Shown here piece after piece: positions 16,840 through 26,184 of a stretch of DNA of 64,000 nucleotides (its first letter is position 1; each line of letters opens with the position of its first letter). Source of the stretch: Nocardiopsis gilva YIM 90087 (GTDB lineage: Bacteria; Actinomycetota; Actinomycetes; Streptosporangiales; Streptosporangiaceae). The translations under genes and the position numbers were made by a program. The stretch is from NCBI RefSeq assembly GCF_002263495.1, contig NZ_CP022753.1, positions 3,038,001 to 3,102,000 on the forward strand. Direction: 5' to 3'. Under the pieces are notes generated by a model. The model had not been told where the DNA came from. It saw nothing but the letters and a program-made list of their open reading frames with translations, and did no database searches.

Positions 16840-19800
16840 TCAGTCCGCAGGCTCCGACCAGGCGACCTGGACCTGCTCCGGTCCGACGCCGCGGCGGGTG
16901 TACAGCGCGCGGCCCTGCGGCAGCCGCCGCGGTGCCACGCCGTTGGAGATGCGGCCCTCCATGCGGTCGCCGGAGAACAGCATGCCGGGCGTCGCCATGT
17001 CGGCCAGCGTCTGTGCCACCGGCTCCAGCATCGACCGTGCGGCGCCGCCCGTGCGGCGGGCGGTGATCAGGTGCAGGCCGAGGTCGGCGCCCTGGGTGAG
17101 GAACGGCACCAGCGGGGCCAGGGGGTTGGAGCGTCCGGCGACCAAGTCCATGTCGTCGACCACGACGAACAGCTCCAACCCCTCCCACCAGCTGCGGTTG
17201 CGCAGCTGCTGCGGGGTGACGTTGGGTCCCGGGATTCGTTCGCGCACGTTCCCGGCCAACTCGGTGGCGACCGCCTGCGTGTGCTGCGGGCTGGTGCAGT
17301 AGGCCAGCAGGTGGTCGTCACCCACGAGCCCCAGGTGGGCGCGGCGGAAGTCGACGAGCACGATGCCCACCTCCTCCGGCGAGCGCGCGGTGAGCTGCCG
17401 CAGCAGAGCCCGCAGCAGGGTGCTCTTGCCGGTCTGCGGGTCGCCGAAGACCACGAGGTGGGGATCCTCCCGGAAGGAGAACACCGCCGGACCCAGGTCG
17501 CGCTCGCCCAGGCCCATGGCCAGGCCGTTGCCGGTGTGCTGCGGCAGGACCTCCGCCAGCGCGATGTGCTGCGGGAGGACCCGCACCGCGGGCACCGGAC
17601 GGTGCGGCCAGCGTCGGCCGATGGTTCGGATCGTGTCGCGTACGCCCTCGCCCAGGTCCTGGTCGTTACTGGCCCCGTCGAGCCGGGGCAGGGCGATCTG
17701 CGCCATGTGCTCGTTGGTGAGCAGGACGCGCCCCGGGACGTCCTTGGGGATCTCCTCGGCGACCTTGCGGCCGATGCCCGAGTCGAACGGGTCGGTCAGC
17801 CGCAGCTCGATCCGGCCGCCGAACAGCGACTGCAGCTTGCCGCGGATCTGCGAGCTGGCGGAGCCCGTGAGGATCGTGTGCAGGCCGAGCGACGGGCCGC
17901 GTGAGGCGATGTCGACCAGCACGTTGTCGGCGTCCTCGAACGCCTCGCTCACCGCCGACCAGCCGTCGATGACGAGGAAGACGTCACCGAAGACGTCAGA
18001 GGGCACCGTGCCGTTCGCCCGCGCCCGGCGCAGTGCCGCGGGGGAGTCCAGCTGGTAGCTCCGGAACACCTGCTCTCGCTTGTCCAGCAGGGTGAGGACG
18101 TCCGAGAACACCCGCTCCACGCGCTCGGGGTCGGCGCGCGTGGCGATACCGGCTACATGCGGCAGCTCTTCGAAGGGCGCCAGTGACCCGCCGCCGTAGT
18201 CGATGCCGTAGATCGCCACGCGGCCGGGCGGGTACCGCCACGCCAGGCTGGCGATCATCGTGCGCAGCAGGGTGCTCTTGCCGGTCTGCGGCCCGCCGAG
18301 CACCACGATGTTGCTGTCGCCGCCGGTGAAATCCAGCGTCGTCGGTTCCTGGCGCTGCTCGCGTGGGATGTCGGTGACGCCGATGATGGCCTTGGCCTCG
18401 GCCGGGTCGGGTTCGGGTGGGGGACCGCCTGCGGCGGCCTGACGCGGTCCCGCACGCATCCAGTCCAGCACCCGGCTGAGCGCGAGCGCCGGGGGCAGCG
18501 GCGGCAGCCACACCGGGCGCACCGGCCGTGCCCGCGACGCGACGATCCGGTCGACGGCCACCTGCAGTGTGCTGCGCCCCGCGGAGGCGGGGCGGCCCGC
18601 CGCCCGCGGCGCGTTCGACGCGGAGGCATCGCCGCTCACCAGCTTCTCCAGCCCGTTGAACGAGATCAGCGGCAGGACGGGCACCTGCTCGGCCTCCTCG
18701 TCGCTCGGCGGGGTGTAGGGGCCGGAGACCATGGCGGCTTTGAAGCGTTCGAAGACCGAGGTGTCGACCTTGAGGTAGCCCGATCCGGGTTCGGGGGGCA
18801 GGTGGTAGGCGTCGCCTACGCCGATGGCCTCGCGGCTTTCGGACTCGGAGAAGGTGCGCAGGCCGATGCGGTAGGACAGGTGGGATTCCAGGCCCTTGAT
18901 CTTGCCTGATTCCAGGCGCTGGGTGGCCAGCAGCAGGTGGACGCCGATGGAGCGGCCGATGCGGCCGATGGCCACGAACAGCTCGGCGAAGTCGGGGTGG
19001 GCGGTGAGCAGTTCGGAGAACTCGTCGATGATGACCAGGAGGTGGGGCAGGGGCTCCAGGTCGGGCTGCTGGGCGCGCAGGGCTTCGTAGGCGTGGAGGT
19101 TGGGCAGGTTGCCGGCGTCTTTAAGGAGTTGCTGGCGGCGGGTGAGTTCGCCGTACATGGCCTCGCGGAAGCGGGCGACGAGGGTGTCGTCGTCGGCGAG
19201 GTTGGTGATGAGTCCGGCGCTGTGGGGCAGGCGGTCGGTGTCGGCGAAGGTGGCGCCGCCCTTGAAGTCGACCAGGAGCAGGGCGAGGTGGTCGGGGGCG
19301 TGGTTGATGACCAGGGAGGCGACCAGGGTGCGCAGCATTTCGGATTTGCCCGAGCCGGTGGCGCCCACGACCAGGCCGTGGGGGCCCATGCCGCCGAACG
19401 CCGACTCCTTCAAATCCAGCAGGACCGGTGTGCCGGTCGGCCCCACCCCGATCGGGACGCGCAGGTAGTCGCTGGTGCTCCGCGGCCGCCATGTCTGGCG
19501 CGCGTCGAGCTGGGCCACATCGGGTACGCCCAGGATCTCCGGCAGGCCCACCGTGTTGTGCAGGGTGTCCTCGCCATCGTCTGCGGCCAGCCGCATCGGC
19601 GACAGGATGCGCGACAGGGACGTGAGCAGGGGGACGCCCGCCGCGTCGGCCCGGCCCTCAAGCGGTGCGGTCTCGTTGTCCCCGGCCTCGGCCTCCCCGG
19701 GCGCTGTCGGCCCGGTCGCCCGGACGTCGCGGTGCTCGCGCACGGCGCCGTCGGCCCCGACCTCCAGCCGCACGTCCACATGGCCGGGCTCCTCACGCCG

Positions 19801-20874
19801 CCCGGCGACCAGCACGATCACGTGGATGCCGAGGTCGGCAAGTGCCGCGACCGGCGGTTCGGCGTCCAGGCCCGACAGCGTCGTCTGGAACTCGCCGTCG
19901 ACGATGACGACCAGCCGCTGGGTGCCCGGCCCCGGCGGGCCACCGCGGCGGCGCTGCATGTCGATGGTGCGCTGCTCGATCTCGGCGGCGAGCAGCTCGT
20001 GCATCTCCACGGCGGTCGCGGCGGTGAACCGGGCCGGGAGCGGGCCGTCCTGGACGCTGTCCACCGAGCCGTGCGCCAGCCACTTCAGCCAGTCCCATTC
20101 GGAGAGCAGGTGCTGGTGGCGCACCACGCCCAGCCGCACGTCCTCGGGCGAGTGGAACGCCACCAGCTGCGCGGCGAGAGAACGCGCCAGGTCGCGCCCG
20201 GCCCGCCGGTCGCCGACAACGGAGACGACGCCCAGCTCACGCAGCGGCACCACCAGCGGCTGCTCGGGCACGTGCGCGTGGAGTTCGATGAGCTGATCCG
20301 CCATGCCGCGGCACACGGGGTCGTAGACGACCAGCGGGTTGGACGTGTCCACCGTCATGCTCAGCGGGCGGGCCAGCGGGCGATTGCCCGAGCCGATGCG
20401 CAGGTGCAGGAAGTCGGGGTCGGACGCGCGCCGCTCCCACCGGCGGGCCGGAAGCCGCGCCAGGTCGGGCAGGAGCGAGGGCGCGGGGTGGCGGAACGCG
20501 GCACTCGTGCGCTGGGCCGCGGTGACCTCGCGGACGGTCGCGCGCAGGCGGTCGAGGTAGTCGAGGTAGCGCTCCCGCTGGTCGAGGATGCGCCTGCGCG
20601 GTCCGTTGCGCTGGGCCAGGAACATGGTCACGCCCACGGCCACGCTGGCCACCATCACGAGCATCGCCCCGGCCGCGTACAGCGGGCGGTTGCCCATGGT
20701 GACCGCCATGAGCAGCGACCCCGACCCGCTGATCACCGGCATCAGCATCATCGCCATGGAGCCGGATGCGGGCGGATTCTCCGGTAGCTGCGGGGGAGAC
20801 GCGACCGAGATGGGGGTATCGCCGGGGTCGGGCACCGAATGCCGGGCGGGCCGGTGGACCAACATCGTCGACAC
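16840..20874 (-). CDS. eccC: Type VII secretion FtsK/SpoIIIE-type ATPase EccC
   Basis: The motor of ESX-type secretion, recognising cargo and hydrolysing ATP at the membrane. 1,344 aa, as in single-chain EccC proteins. Two N-terminal membrane helices lie near residues 38-60 and 68-92. Three P-loop domains follow: GATGSGKS near 500 with LLLVDFKGG, GGPQTGKS near 858 with YGIDYGGGS, and GDPQTGKS near 1140 with VLVDFRRA. The first has the fullest Walker B, as expected from EccC where domain 1 drives secretion. The GTG at 20874 is chosen because AGAGG lies five bases before it and the product begins with the family-like STMLVHRPAR; several upstream in-frame ATGs lack ribosome sites. It is divergent from eccD. 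EccB, EccE and mycosin are not seen nearby. Confidence 0.93.
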   Translation of the reverse strand: MSTMLVHRPARHSVPDPGDTPISVASPPQLPENPPASGSMAMMLMPVISGSGSLLMAVTMGNRPLYAAGAMLVMVASVAVGVTMFLAQRNGPRRRILDQRERYLDYLDRLRATVREVTAAQRTSAAFRHPAPSLLPDLARLPARRWERRASDPDFLHLRIGSGNRPLARPLSMTVDTSNPLVVYDPVCRGMADQLIELHAHVPEQPLVVPLRELGVVSVVGDRRAGRDLARSLAAQLVAFHSPEDVRLGVVRHQHLLSEWDWLKWLAHGSVDSVQDGPLPARFTAATAVEMHELLAAEIEQRTIDMQRRRGGPPGPGTQRLVVIVDGEFQTTLSGLDAEPPVAALADLGIHVIVLVAGRREEPGHVDVRLEVGADGAVREHRDVRATGPTAPGEAEAGDNETAPLEGRADAAGVPLLTSLSRILSPMRLAADDGEDTLHNTVGLPEILGVPDVAQLDARQTWRPRSTSDYLRVPIGVGPTGTPVLLDLKESAFGGMGPHGLVVGATGSGKSEMLRTLVASLVINHAPDHLALLLVDFKGGATFADTDRLPHSAGLITNLADDDTLVARFREAMYGELTRRQQLLKDAGNLPNLHAYEALRAQQPDLEPLPHLLVIIDEFSELLTAHPDFAELFVAIGRIGRSIGVHLLLATQRLESGKIKGLESHLSYRIGLRTFSESESREAIGVGDAYHLPPEPGSGYLKVDTSVFERFKAAMVSGPYTPPSDEEAEQVPVLPLISFNGLEKLVSGDASASNAPRAAGRPASAGRSTLQVAVDRIVASRARPVRPVWLPPLPPALALSRVLDWMRAGPRQAAAGGPPPEPDPAEAKAIIGVTDIPREQRQEPTTLDFTGGDSNIVVLGGPQTGKSTLLRTMIASLAWRYPPGRVAIYGIDYGGGSLAPFEELPHVAGIATRADPERVERVFSDVLTLLDKREQVFRSYQLDSPAALRRARANGTVPSDVFGDVFLVIDGWSAVSEAFEDADNVLVDIASRGPSLGLHTILTGSASSQIRGKLQSLFGGRIELRLTDPFDSGIGRKVAEEIPKDVPGRVLLTNEHMAQIALPRLDGASNDQDLGEGVRDTIRTIGRRWPHRPVPAVRVLPQHIALAEVLPQHTGNGLAMGLGERDLGPAVFSFREDPHLVVFGDPQTGKSTLLRALLRQLTARSPEEVGIVLVDFRRAHLGLVGDDHLLAYCTSPQHTQAVATELAGNVRERIPGPNVTPQQLRNRSWWEGLELFVVVDDMDLVAGRSNPLAPLVPFLTQGADLGLHLITARRTGGAARSMLEPVAQTLADMATPGMLFSGDRMEGRISNGVAPRRLPQGRALYTRRGVGPEQVQVAWSEPAD

Positions 20875-21348
20875 GGTGACCTCTTTCATAGGCCCGAGGG
20901 GGACAGGGGCGGGGGTTGCTACGGTGATCATCTCGCGAGGACCTGTTATTGCATAATCCGTCATGGAACGCCGGAAATCGCACCCTCGTGGGCATCCCGC
21001 CCCGACCGCGTCGACCCATGCGATCAGCGCTGACCAGTGCAAGACCGCTTCACCAGTGCGGACCGGCGGTGCTCGGGACGACGTGGCCGGTGGGTCGCTC
21101 GGCGAGCAAGCGCGCCTGACGCGATTAGCATCTGCCGGGCTGCGACCAGCTCAGATACACGCCCGAAGAGAGGAAGACAGCAAGGAGATGCGCGCTAGGT
21201 GCTCGTCCCCCAGCCCCGTGACCCCCAGCCCTCCGTCGGGTACGGGCGCGCCGTGGGCGTATCGGCCTGTTCCGCTCCGCTGTGCGGGAGCCCCGACTTT
21301 GTCCCAGCGTGACGTCCAGAGCGGACGGATCAGCCTCCGGAGGTCGAG
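20875..21348. promoter_or_regulatory. Divergent eccC/eccD promoter region
   Basis: 474 bp between divergent starts. An A/T-rich island around 20943-20962 (TGTTATTGCATAATCCG) is the only such stretch, and TTATGCAATAA on the minus strand is a near-palindrome that could hold a -10 element for eccC. The eccD start has GGAGG five bases upstream. No other signal was recognised. Confidence 0.45.
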
Positions 21349-22695
21349 GTGAGCGGATACTGCCGCGTCACGGTCACGGGTCCGCAACGATGGGCGGACC
21401 TCGTGCTGCCCGGCACGGTTCCGGTGGCCACCCTGATGCCTCAGGTGCTCCGGGTGTGCTCGACCGACACCGACCGGCTCGAACCGGTCGGCTGGAATCT
21501 GACCACCGCCGACGGCACGGCCGTCCGCCCCGACGCGACCCTGCAGAAGGCGGGGGTCAGGGACGGCGACGTGCTCCTGCTCAGCTCCCAGCCGCCGCGC
21601 GACCGTCCCGCCTTCGTCGACGACGTGCGCGGGGCCGTGGAGGACCGGGTCGACGAGACCGGGTCCGTCTGGCGGCCCTCCACGACACTCGCCTTCGGTG
21701 TCGCCCTTCTCGTCATCGTGCCGATGGCGGTCATGATCGTGATGGCGGCGTTCTTCCGCTTTTCGGCGATCGACCTCGTCACCGCGCCGCTGGGCGTCGT
21801 CGTGTCCCTGGGCGCGATGTGGCTGGCCGTGCGGCGGTCGATGGCCGGTGTCGCGCACGCGTCCCTCGCGGCAGCCTGCGGGTGGGGCGCGATGATCGCG
21901 GTGGCGGCCTCGTACGTGCTCAGCGGGGCCGAACCACCCCCGCCGGCCGTCCCGGCCGTGTTCGCCGTTGTGGGCGCGCTGGTCGTGGTCGGGCTCGCGA
22001 GCGTCATCCACCAGACGGCGCTGCCCTACCTGGCGGCGCTGGGTGTGCTCACCGTCGCGGCGGCCGTGCTGGTGGCGGTGGGGCTGTTCGTCGACGGTGC
22101 GCAGGGGGCGCGCACAGTCGCGGTGCTGCTGACCCTGGGGGTCGGGGTGATGCCCAGGATGGCGATGTCGATGGGCGGTCTGTCGGGCTTGGACTACGAG
22201 GTCCGCCACTCCGGCCAGGCCCCCGCGGAGCGCTTCGATCGCACCATGCGGTTGACCGATCGACTGCTTCTCGGCCTGGTCATCGGCGCCGCGCTCGCCA
22301 CCACGGCGACGGTGCCGCTGCTCATCTTCACCGGCGCGGGCTGGCGCGACCTCGTGCTCGCCGCCCTCGTCTCGCTGCTGCTCGTCATGCGCTCCCGGCT
22401 CTTCGACCGGATCCGCCACGTGCTGCCGCTGCGTGTGGGCGGGGTGCTCGGCTTCGTCATCGTCGGCGTCGGCCTGGTGCTCATGCTGCCCCCGCTGGAG
22501 GGGTGGCTTCCCCTGCTGGCCCTGATGGTCTGCGTGACGGTCGCCGGACTCAGCTGGATCGACCTCCCCGACGTCCCCCGCGCCTCCCTCCGCCGCGTCC
22601 TCAACGGCGTGGAAGTGGCCGCCATCGTCGCCTTCTGTGCCGCGGCGGCCTGGGCGCTGGGCGTTTTCGACCTTGTGACCTCGCTGACGGCCTGA
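21349..22695 (+). CDS. eccD: Type VII secretion integral membrane protein EccD
   Basis: Forms the membrane channel component of ESX-type secretion systems. The 448-aa product has a ubiquitin-like YukD domain at residues 1-80 (YCRVTVTGPQRWADLVLP ... GDVLLLSSQ), a short linker, then about eleven hydrophobic helices to the C-terminus. This is the standard EccD plan, near its usual length of about 450-500 aa. The GTG start has GGAGG five bases upstream. It is transcribed away from eccC and is followed by the convergent 872-aa gene. With no EccB or EccE in the window, the complex is either completed elsewhere or simplified. Confidence 0.9.
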   Translation: MSGYCRVTVTGPQRWADLVLPGTVPVATLMPQVLRVCSTDTDRLEPVGWNLTTADGTAVRPDATLQKAGVRDGDVLLLSSQPPRDRPAFVDDVRGAVEDRVDETGSVWRPSTTLAFGVALLVIVPMAVMIVMAAFFRFSAIDLVTAPLGVVVSLGAMWLAVRRSMAGVAHASLAAACGWGAMIAVAASYVLSGAEPPPPAVPAVFAVVGALVVVGLASVIHQTALPYLAALGVLTVAAAVLVAVGLFVDGAQGARTVAVLLTLGVGVMPRMAMSMGGLSGLDYEVRHSGQAPAERFDRTMRLTDRLLLGLVIGAALATTATVPLLIFTGAGWRDLVLAALVSLLLVMRSRLFDRIRHVLPLRVGGVLGFVIVGVGLVLMLPPLEGWLPLLALMVCVTVAGLSWIDLPDVPRASLRRVLNGVEVAAIVAFCAAAAWALGVFDLVTSLTA

Positions 22696-22770
22696 CCCTC
22701 ACCCTCTGGACCAGCGGCCGGTGCCGGACCTCGTCACGGAGTCCGGCACCGGCCACTGCAAGGCGATGGC

Positions 22771-25389
22771 TCAGCGCTTCTGTTCGCTCTCGCCCTTCTC
22801 CTGCAGACCCACGTCGTTGTACATGGACTTGTGGACCTCGTCGTACTGATCTTTGTATTCCTTGACGTACTTCTCTGTGAACTCCAGCGCCGACTTGTCA
22901 GAGCCGTCTGGTCCCTTCTGGGAAGAGAGAAGCTTTTCGACGGCGTCCTTGTTGTCGTCCCAGTCCTTCGCCGAGAAGTCGTAGATCGTCTTTACGCCTT
23001 TGTCGGTGGCCAGGCCCTGCTTCTTGAGGTCGTCGAGTTCAAGCTTGCCGTCTCTGGCAAGGGAGTCCAGCATGTCGAGCTGTGACTTGGCCTCCATCTT
23101 CGATGGAGTGAAGGTGTTCCCGCTGGTGTTGATGTGGAAGGGGTGACGGGGATCTGTCACGCCGTCCTGGGAGTTGACCGCATCCTGGAACTCGGTCCCG
23201 CCCCACTCTGTAGCGATTCGGTAGCGAAGGTACTCGTCGTACACGCTCAGCCCAGCCTCGACGGGCTGTGAAACCATTGGCGGTGCGAAGCCGCCTGCAG
23301 CGACCAGCGTCGCCCGGGCGCCAGCAGAAATGGCGCTGGCTCTGGCCTTTTCCTCGTTGTCGTGGTCGTCCTTGTCCTGCGTACGATCAAGCAATTCCTC
23401 GCGAATGGCAGCGTCCAACAGCTGGCGGAATCGGCCGCTGTTCCTGCTGTCGACGAACTCGCCGGATTTCGTCGCATCGTAGAAGCCGCTGAGGTCGCGG
23501 ACGTTCGCCGCCTGCATGAGGCGCTGTGCGGACTGGGGGTCGGAGATACCGAGTTCGAGGAATCGGCGGCGGTGCGCGTAGTCGACCTTCAGCTCGCTCG
23601 AATCATCGTACAGCCCGAATTCGTTGGGCTTCTCTTCCGGCAGGCCGAAGTCATTAAGGTTCGCCTCGACGACGCTTGCGAAACTCCGGGCGATGTGAGG
23701 GTTGAACTCGCCCATGGACGCGCTGTGGCTCTTGCCCTTCTCCACGCCGGTGTCGATAAGAGCGTTATACAGGTCCGTACCCGTAGTTGTCTCGATGAGG
23801 CCCAGCGACGCTTTCTTCGCCATGGCCTGGGCCGTGGGGTCGTCCTTGTTGGCCATGTACTCGGGGATCCAGTCGGTGAGACCGGCCACCGACGCGCCGT
23901 CGTCCTCCCACGCGTGGGTGTAGAGGCCCTTGAGGACCTCAGAGGAGTCGGTGAACTTGGGGTGGGTGTCGACACCGGTGAGGATGTCGCGGCTGGCGTC
24001 GGTGTTCCGGTTGGTGACGTCGAGCAGCGACTGCAGCGTCTCGTCGTGGCTGTTGTCGGTCTTGTCGACGTCGTTGAGGTAGTGCCCCATGCTGGTGGCG
24101 AGGTTTGCGGAGAACGTCTCGCCGCCGCGCAGCCCGTCGGTGTCGGTGCGGCCGATCAGCCGGTCGAGGTACTCGGCGTCCTCCAGCCAGTCGACGTGGT
24201 CATAGCCCTTCTTACTGTCCCGGATGCCGAGCGGGATCTGGGCGGGCTCGCCGTTGGCGACCCGCTGGATGCTCACCGGGAGGTCGTCGAAGCCGCCGCC
24301 GAGGTTCTCGTCGGAGAGGACCAGGAGGCCGCCGCCCAGCGTGCGCAGGATCTCCTGCTTGGCGCCTTCATCCAGTTCCAGGTTGGGGTTGGTGTCGAGC
24401 TGGTGCCCGAGGTAGAGGATGCCGCCTTCGTTGTCGCCGAAGTGGTTCTGCTTCTCATAGGCGTCGTAGAACTCACGGAGGAAGGCCAGCTCGTTCTTGG
24501 ACAGATGGTTGGCCTGGGCCCGGTCGTAGATGTCGACGCGGCGCTTCTTGTCGTCGAGCCCTTGGAGTACCTGCGCCTTGTCGGTGACGGCCTGGAGCGC
24601 CGACATGATCTGCAGGTAGCGGAAGTCCGGCTTCTTCCCCTTGTTGGTGTACTCCTGAAGCTCCTTCGCCATCTTCGCCGCCTCGGCCTTTGAGACGGGG
24701 AGCGGGGGGAGGGCTTTGGCGCCGAGCAGGTTGTAGGCGGCCCAGCCGAGCGCGCCGTGCTCGGTCAGCTGCTTGACGTGTTTCTCCTGGGGGCCGTCCT
24801 TGAGCATCTTGCCGCGGTCCTCGGACTTGACCCTCAGCTTCGCGAGGCGCGCAGCGGCCTTCGCGTGGTACTCCTGAAGAAGCTGGAGGGTGGCGGCCTG
24901 CATCCGCTCGTCGAAGACGGGGTCGTTCGCCCAGTTGTGGAGCCCGCCGGCTGGGGCCGCGGGCTTGAGGAGGGAACCGGAGTCAAAGCTGGGCGCGGTA
25001 GTGGGGGGTGCGAGCTTCCCGTTCTGCCTGTCCTGCATGATCTGCATCGACACCTGGAGCTTCAGGGCCTGGTAGGCCTCGTAGAAGTCGTCGATGATCT
25101 TCTTGCGGTCCTTCTTGAAGTCCTTGACGTCGCTCGCCCACATGTCGGTGATCGTTGCGCCCCAGGTGATGCTCATCGAGGCGTCGCGCCACAGTTCGTC
25201 GTTGTAGTTTCCGCCCTTTTCGATGCTGTCACTCACGAGTTCGGTGAACTCCATGGCGGAGCCCTTGATCAGTCCGCGCAAGTCGCCGCTGCGCCCCATG
25301 ATGCGTCCGGCGAGGTTCCAGAGAGTGTTGGCCTTGTCGGTGACCGTGCTCTCCTTGGCCTTGGTGTCAACGGGATCGAAGTCAACCAT
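22771..25389 (-). CDS. Large T7SS-linked protein, candidate secreted substrate
   Basis: An 872-aa, mostly alpha-helical, charged protein without signal peptide or clear transmembrane helix. The N-terminal 110 residues are predicted helical with Trp-rich turns (TLWNLAGRI, ELWRDASMSITWGATITDMW), reminiscent of WXG100/LXG-type secretion domains. A linker rich in Pro/Ser follows, then helical repeats (LSKNELAFLREFYDAY, FLELGISDPQSAQRLMQAANVRDL). One moderately hydrophobic stretch near 690-715 (ASAISAGARATLVAAGGFAPP) might be a membrane-active helix. The ATG has AAAGG nine bases upstream. It follows the 117-aa gene by 60 bp, as an operon. Its codon third positions look less G/C-biased than in flanking genes. 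It may be related to the DUF6571-type proteins of actinobacterial T7SS loci; I cannot confirm this. Confidence 0.65.
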   Translation of the reverse strand: MVDFDPVDTKAKESTVTDKANTLWNLAGRIMGRSGDLRGLIKGSAMEFTELVSDSIEKGGNYNDELWRDASMSITWGATITDMWASDVKDFKKDRKKIIDDFYEAYQALKLQVSMQIMQDRQNGKLAPPTTAPSFDSGSLLKPAAPAGGLHNWANDPVFDERMQAATLQLLQEYHAKAAARLAKLRVKSEDRGKMLKDGPQEKHVKQLTEHGALGWAAYNLLGAKALPPLPVSKAEAAKMAKELQEYTNKGKKPDFRYLQIMSALQAVTDKAQVLQGLDDKKRRVDIYDRAQANHLSKNELAFLREFYDAYEKQNHFGDNEGGILYLGHQLDTNPNLELDEGAKQEILRTLGGGLLVLSDENLGGGFDDLPVSIQRVANGEPAQIPLGIRDSKKGYDHVDWLEDAEYLDRLIGRTDTDGLRGGETFSANLATSMGHYLNDVDKTDNSHDETLQSLLDVTNRNTDASRDILTGVDTHPKFTDSSEVLKGLYTHAWEDDGASVAGLTDWIPEYMANKDDPTAQAMAKKASLGLIETTTGTDLYNALIDTGVEKGKSHSASMGEFNPHIARSFASVVEANLNDFGLPEEKPNEFGLYDDSSELKVDYAHRRRFLELGISDPQSAQRLMQAANVRDLSGFYDATKSGEFVDSRNSGRFRQLLDAAIREELLDRTQDKDDHDNEEKARASAISAGARATLVAAGGFAPPMVSQPVEAGLSVYDEYLRYRIATEWGGTEFQDAVNSQDGVTDPRHPFHINTSGNTFTPSKMEAKSQLDMLDSLARDGKLELDDLKKQGLATDKGVKTIYDFSAKDWDDNKDAVEKLLSSQKGPDGSDKSALEFTEKYVKEYKDQYDEVHKSMYNDVGLQEKGESEQKR

Positions 25390-25449
25390 CTGCGGTTACC
25401 TTTGCTGGTCAGGGCGTGAATCGCGGGGGATGGGGCGTGGGGCGGGGAG

Positions 25450-25803
25450 TCAGCCGTCGTAGGGATCGGTCTTCTTGTTGATCCTGCGGCTGAGAAGGCT
25501 GTCGGTGGCGGGCTGGTAGCCGTCCTTGGCGCAGAAGTCGGTGTGCGCGGTTTCCGCCGCGCCGGCCTGCACGTTTCCGGAGAGTTTCTTTCCGTGGTCC
25601 TCGATCTTGGACATTTGGACCGAATATTTTTCGCCGTAGTCCGGATAGCATTTCTTGATGCCCTCTTCGGCGGCGGCCGTCGCCGCGTCCTCAACCGCAT
25701 CGATGAAGTCGTTCTGGAAATTGACGAACGTGTCGGCGAGGGAAAGGGCGTCGCCGCCCTTCTTGTGGGCGTCGTTCGGATTGGCGCCTGCTTCGTCCGC
25801 CAT
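25450..25803 (-). CDS. Small helical protein upstream of the 872-aa gene
   Basis: A 117-aa acidic helical protein, first gene of a two-gene unit with the 872-aa protein. Size and helix content resemble T7SS substrates and their partners (WXG100, EspC-like), but there is no WXG motif. The strongest helices are SLADTFVNFQNDFIDAVEDA and SVQMSKIEDHGKKLSGNV, compatible with a helical hairpin. Two Cys (KKCYPDY, DFCAKDG) could pair. The ATG has AAGGAG four bases upstream, a good ribosome site. It may be a chaperone or co-secreted partner of the downstream protein; this is inferred from pairing alone. Confidence 0.6.
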   Translation of the reverse strand: MADEAGANPNDAHKKGGDALSLADTFVNFQNDFIDAVEDAATAAAEEGIKKCYPDYGEKYSVQMSKIEDHGKKLSGNVQAGAAETAHTDFCAKDGYQPATDSLLSRRINKKTDPYDG

Positions 25804-26184
25804 GGGGCTCCTTTTGGCTCACTGTGGTCGATGCCGCCGAAGGTGACGAGGGGCGGCAGATGCTCACGTTCGCGTGGGTGTGTCCGAGCGGGAGCGAGAC
25901 TACTCGCTTCTTGATCATGGGCTCCACCACGAATCCTGGGTGTGGCGCGCCCCACCGGCCGGTGCCGGAGCGCGACCACCCACGGCGCGTGCGCGTCAAC
26001 GTGTGACGCTGGTGGACCTCTCCCGGTTCCGTCGCGCCGGGCGAGTAGGGTCACCAAGGATCCGGGGACCGCAAGCCTCCCGTATCGGGGCACAATGGTG
26101 CACTGGATCATCCCCCGTCACCCCCTTCGCCTGGTCCACACCCTTCTACGACGTCGACGACGATTGAGCCGGAAAGATCCTCAG
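25804..26184. promoter_or_regulatory. Divergent gap before the moxR gene
   Basis: 381 bp between the divergent 117-aa gene and moxR. It should hold promoters for both. Open frames reading into moxR from 25942 lack a ribosome site and family resemblance before 26185. No operator-like symmetry was recognised. Confidence 0.45.
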
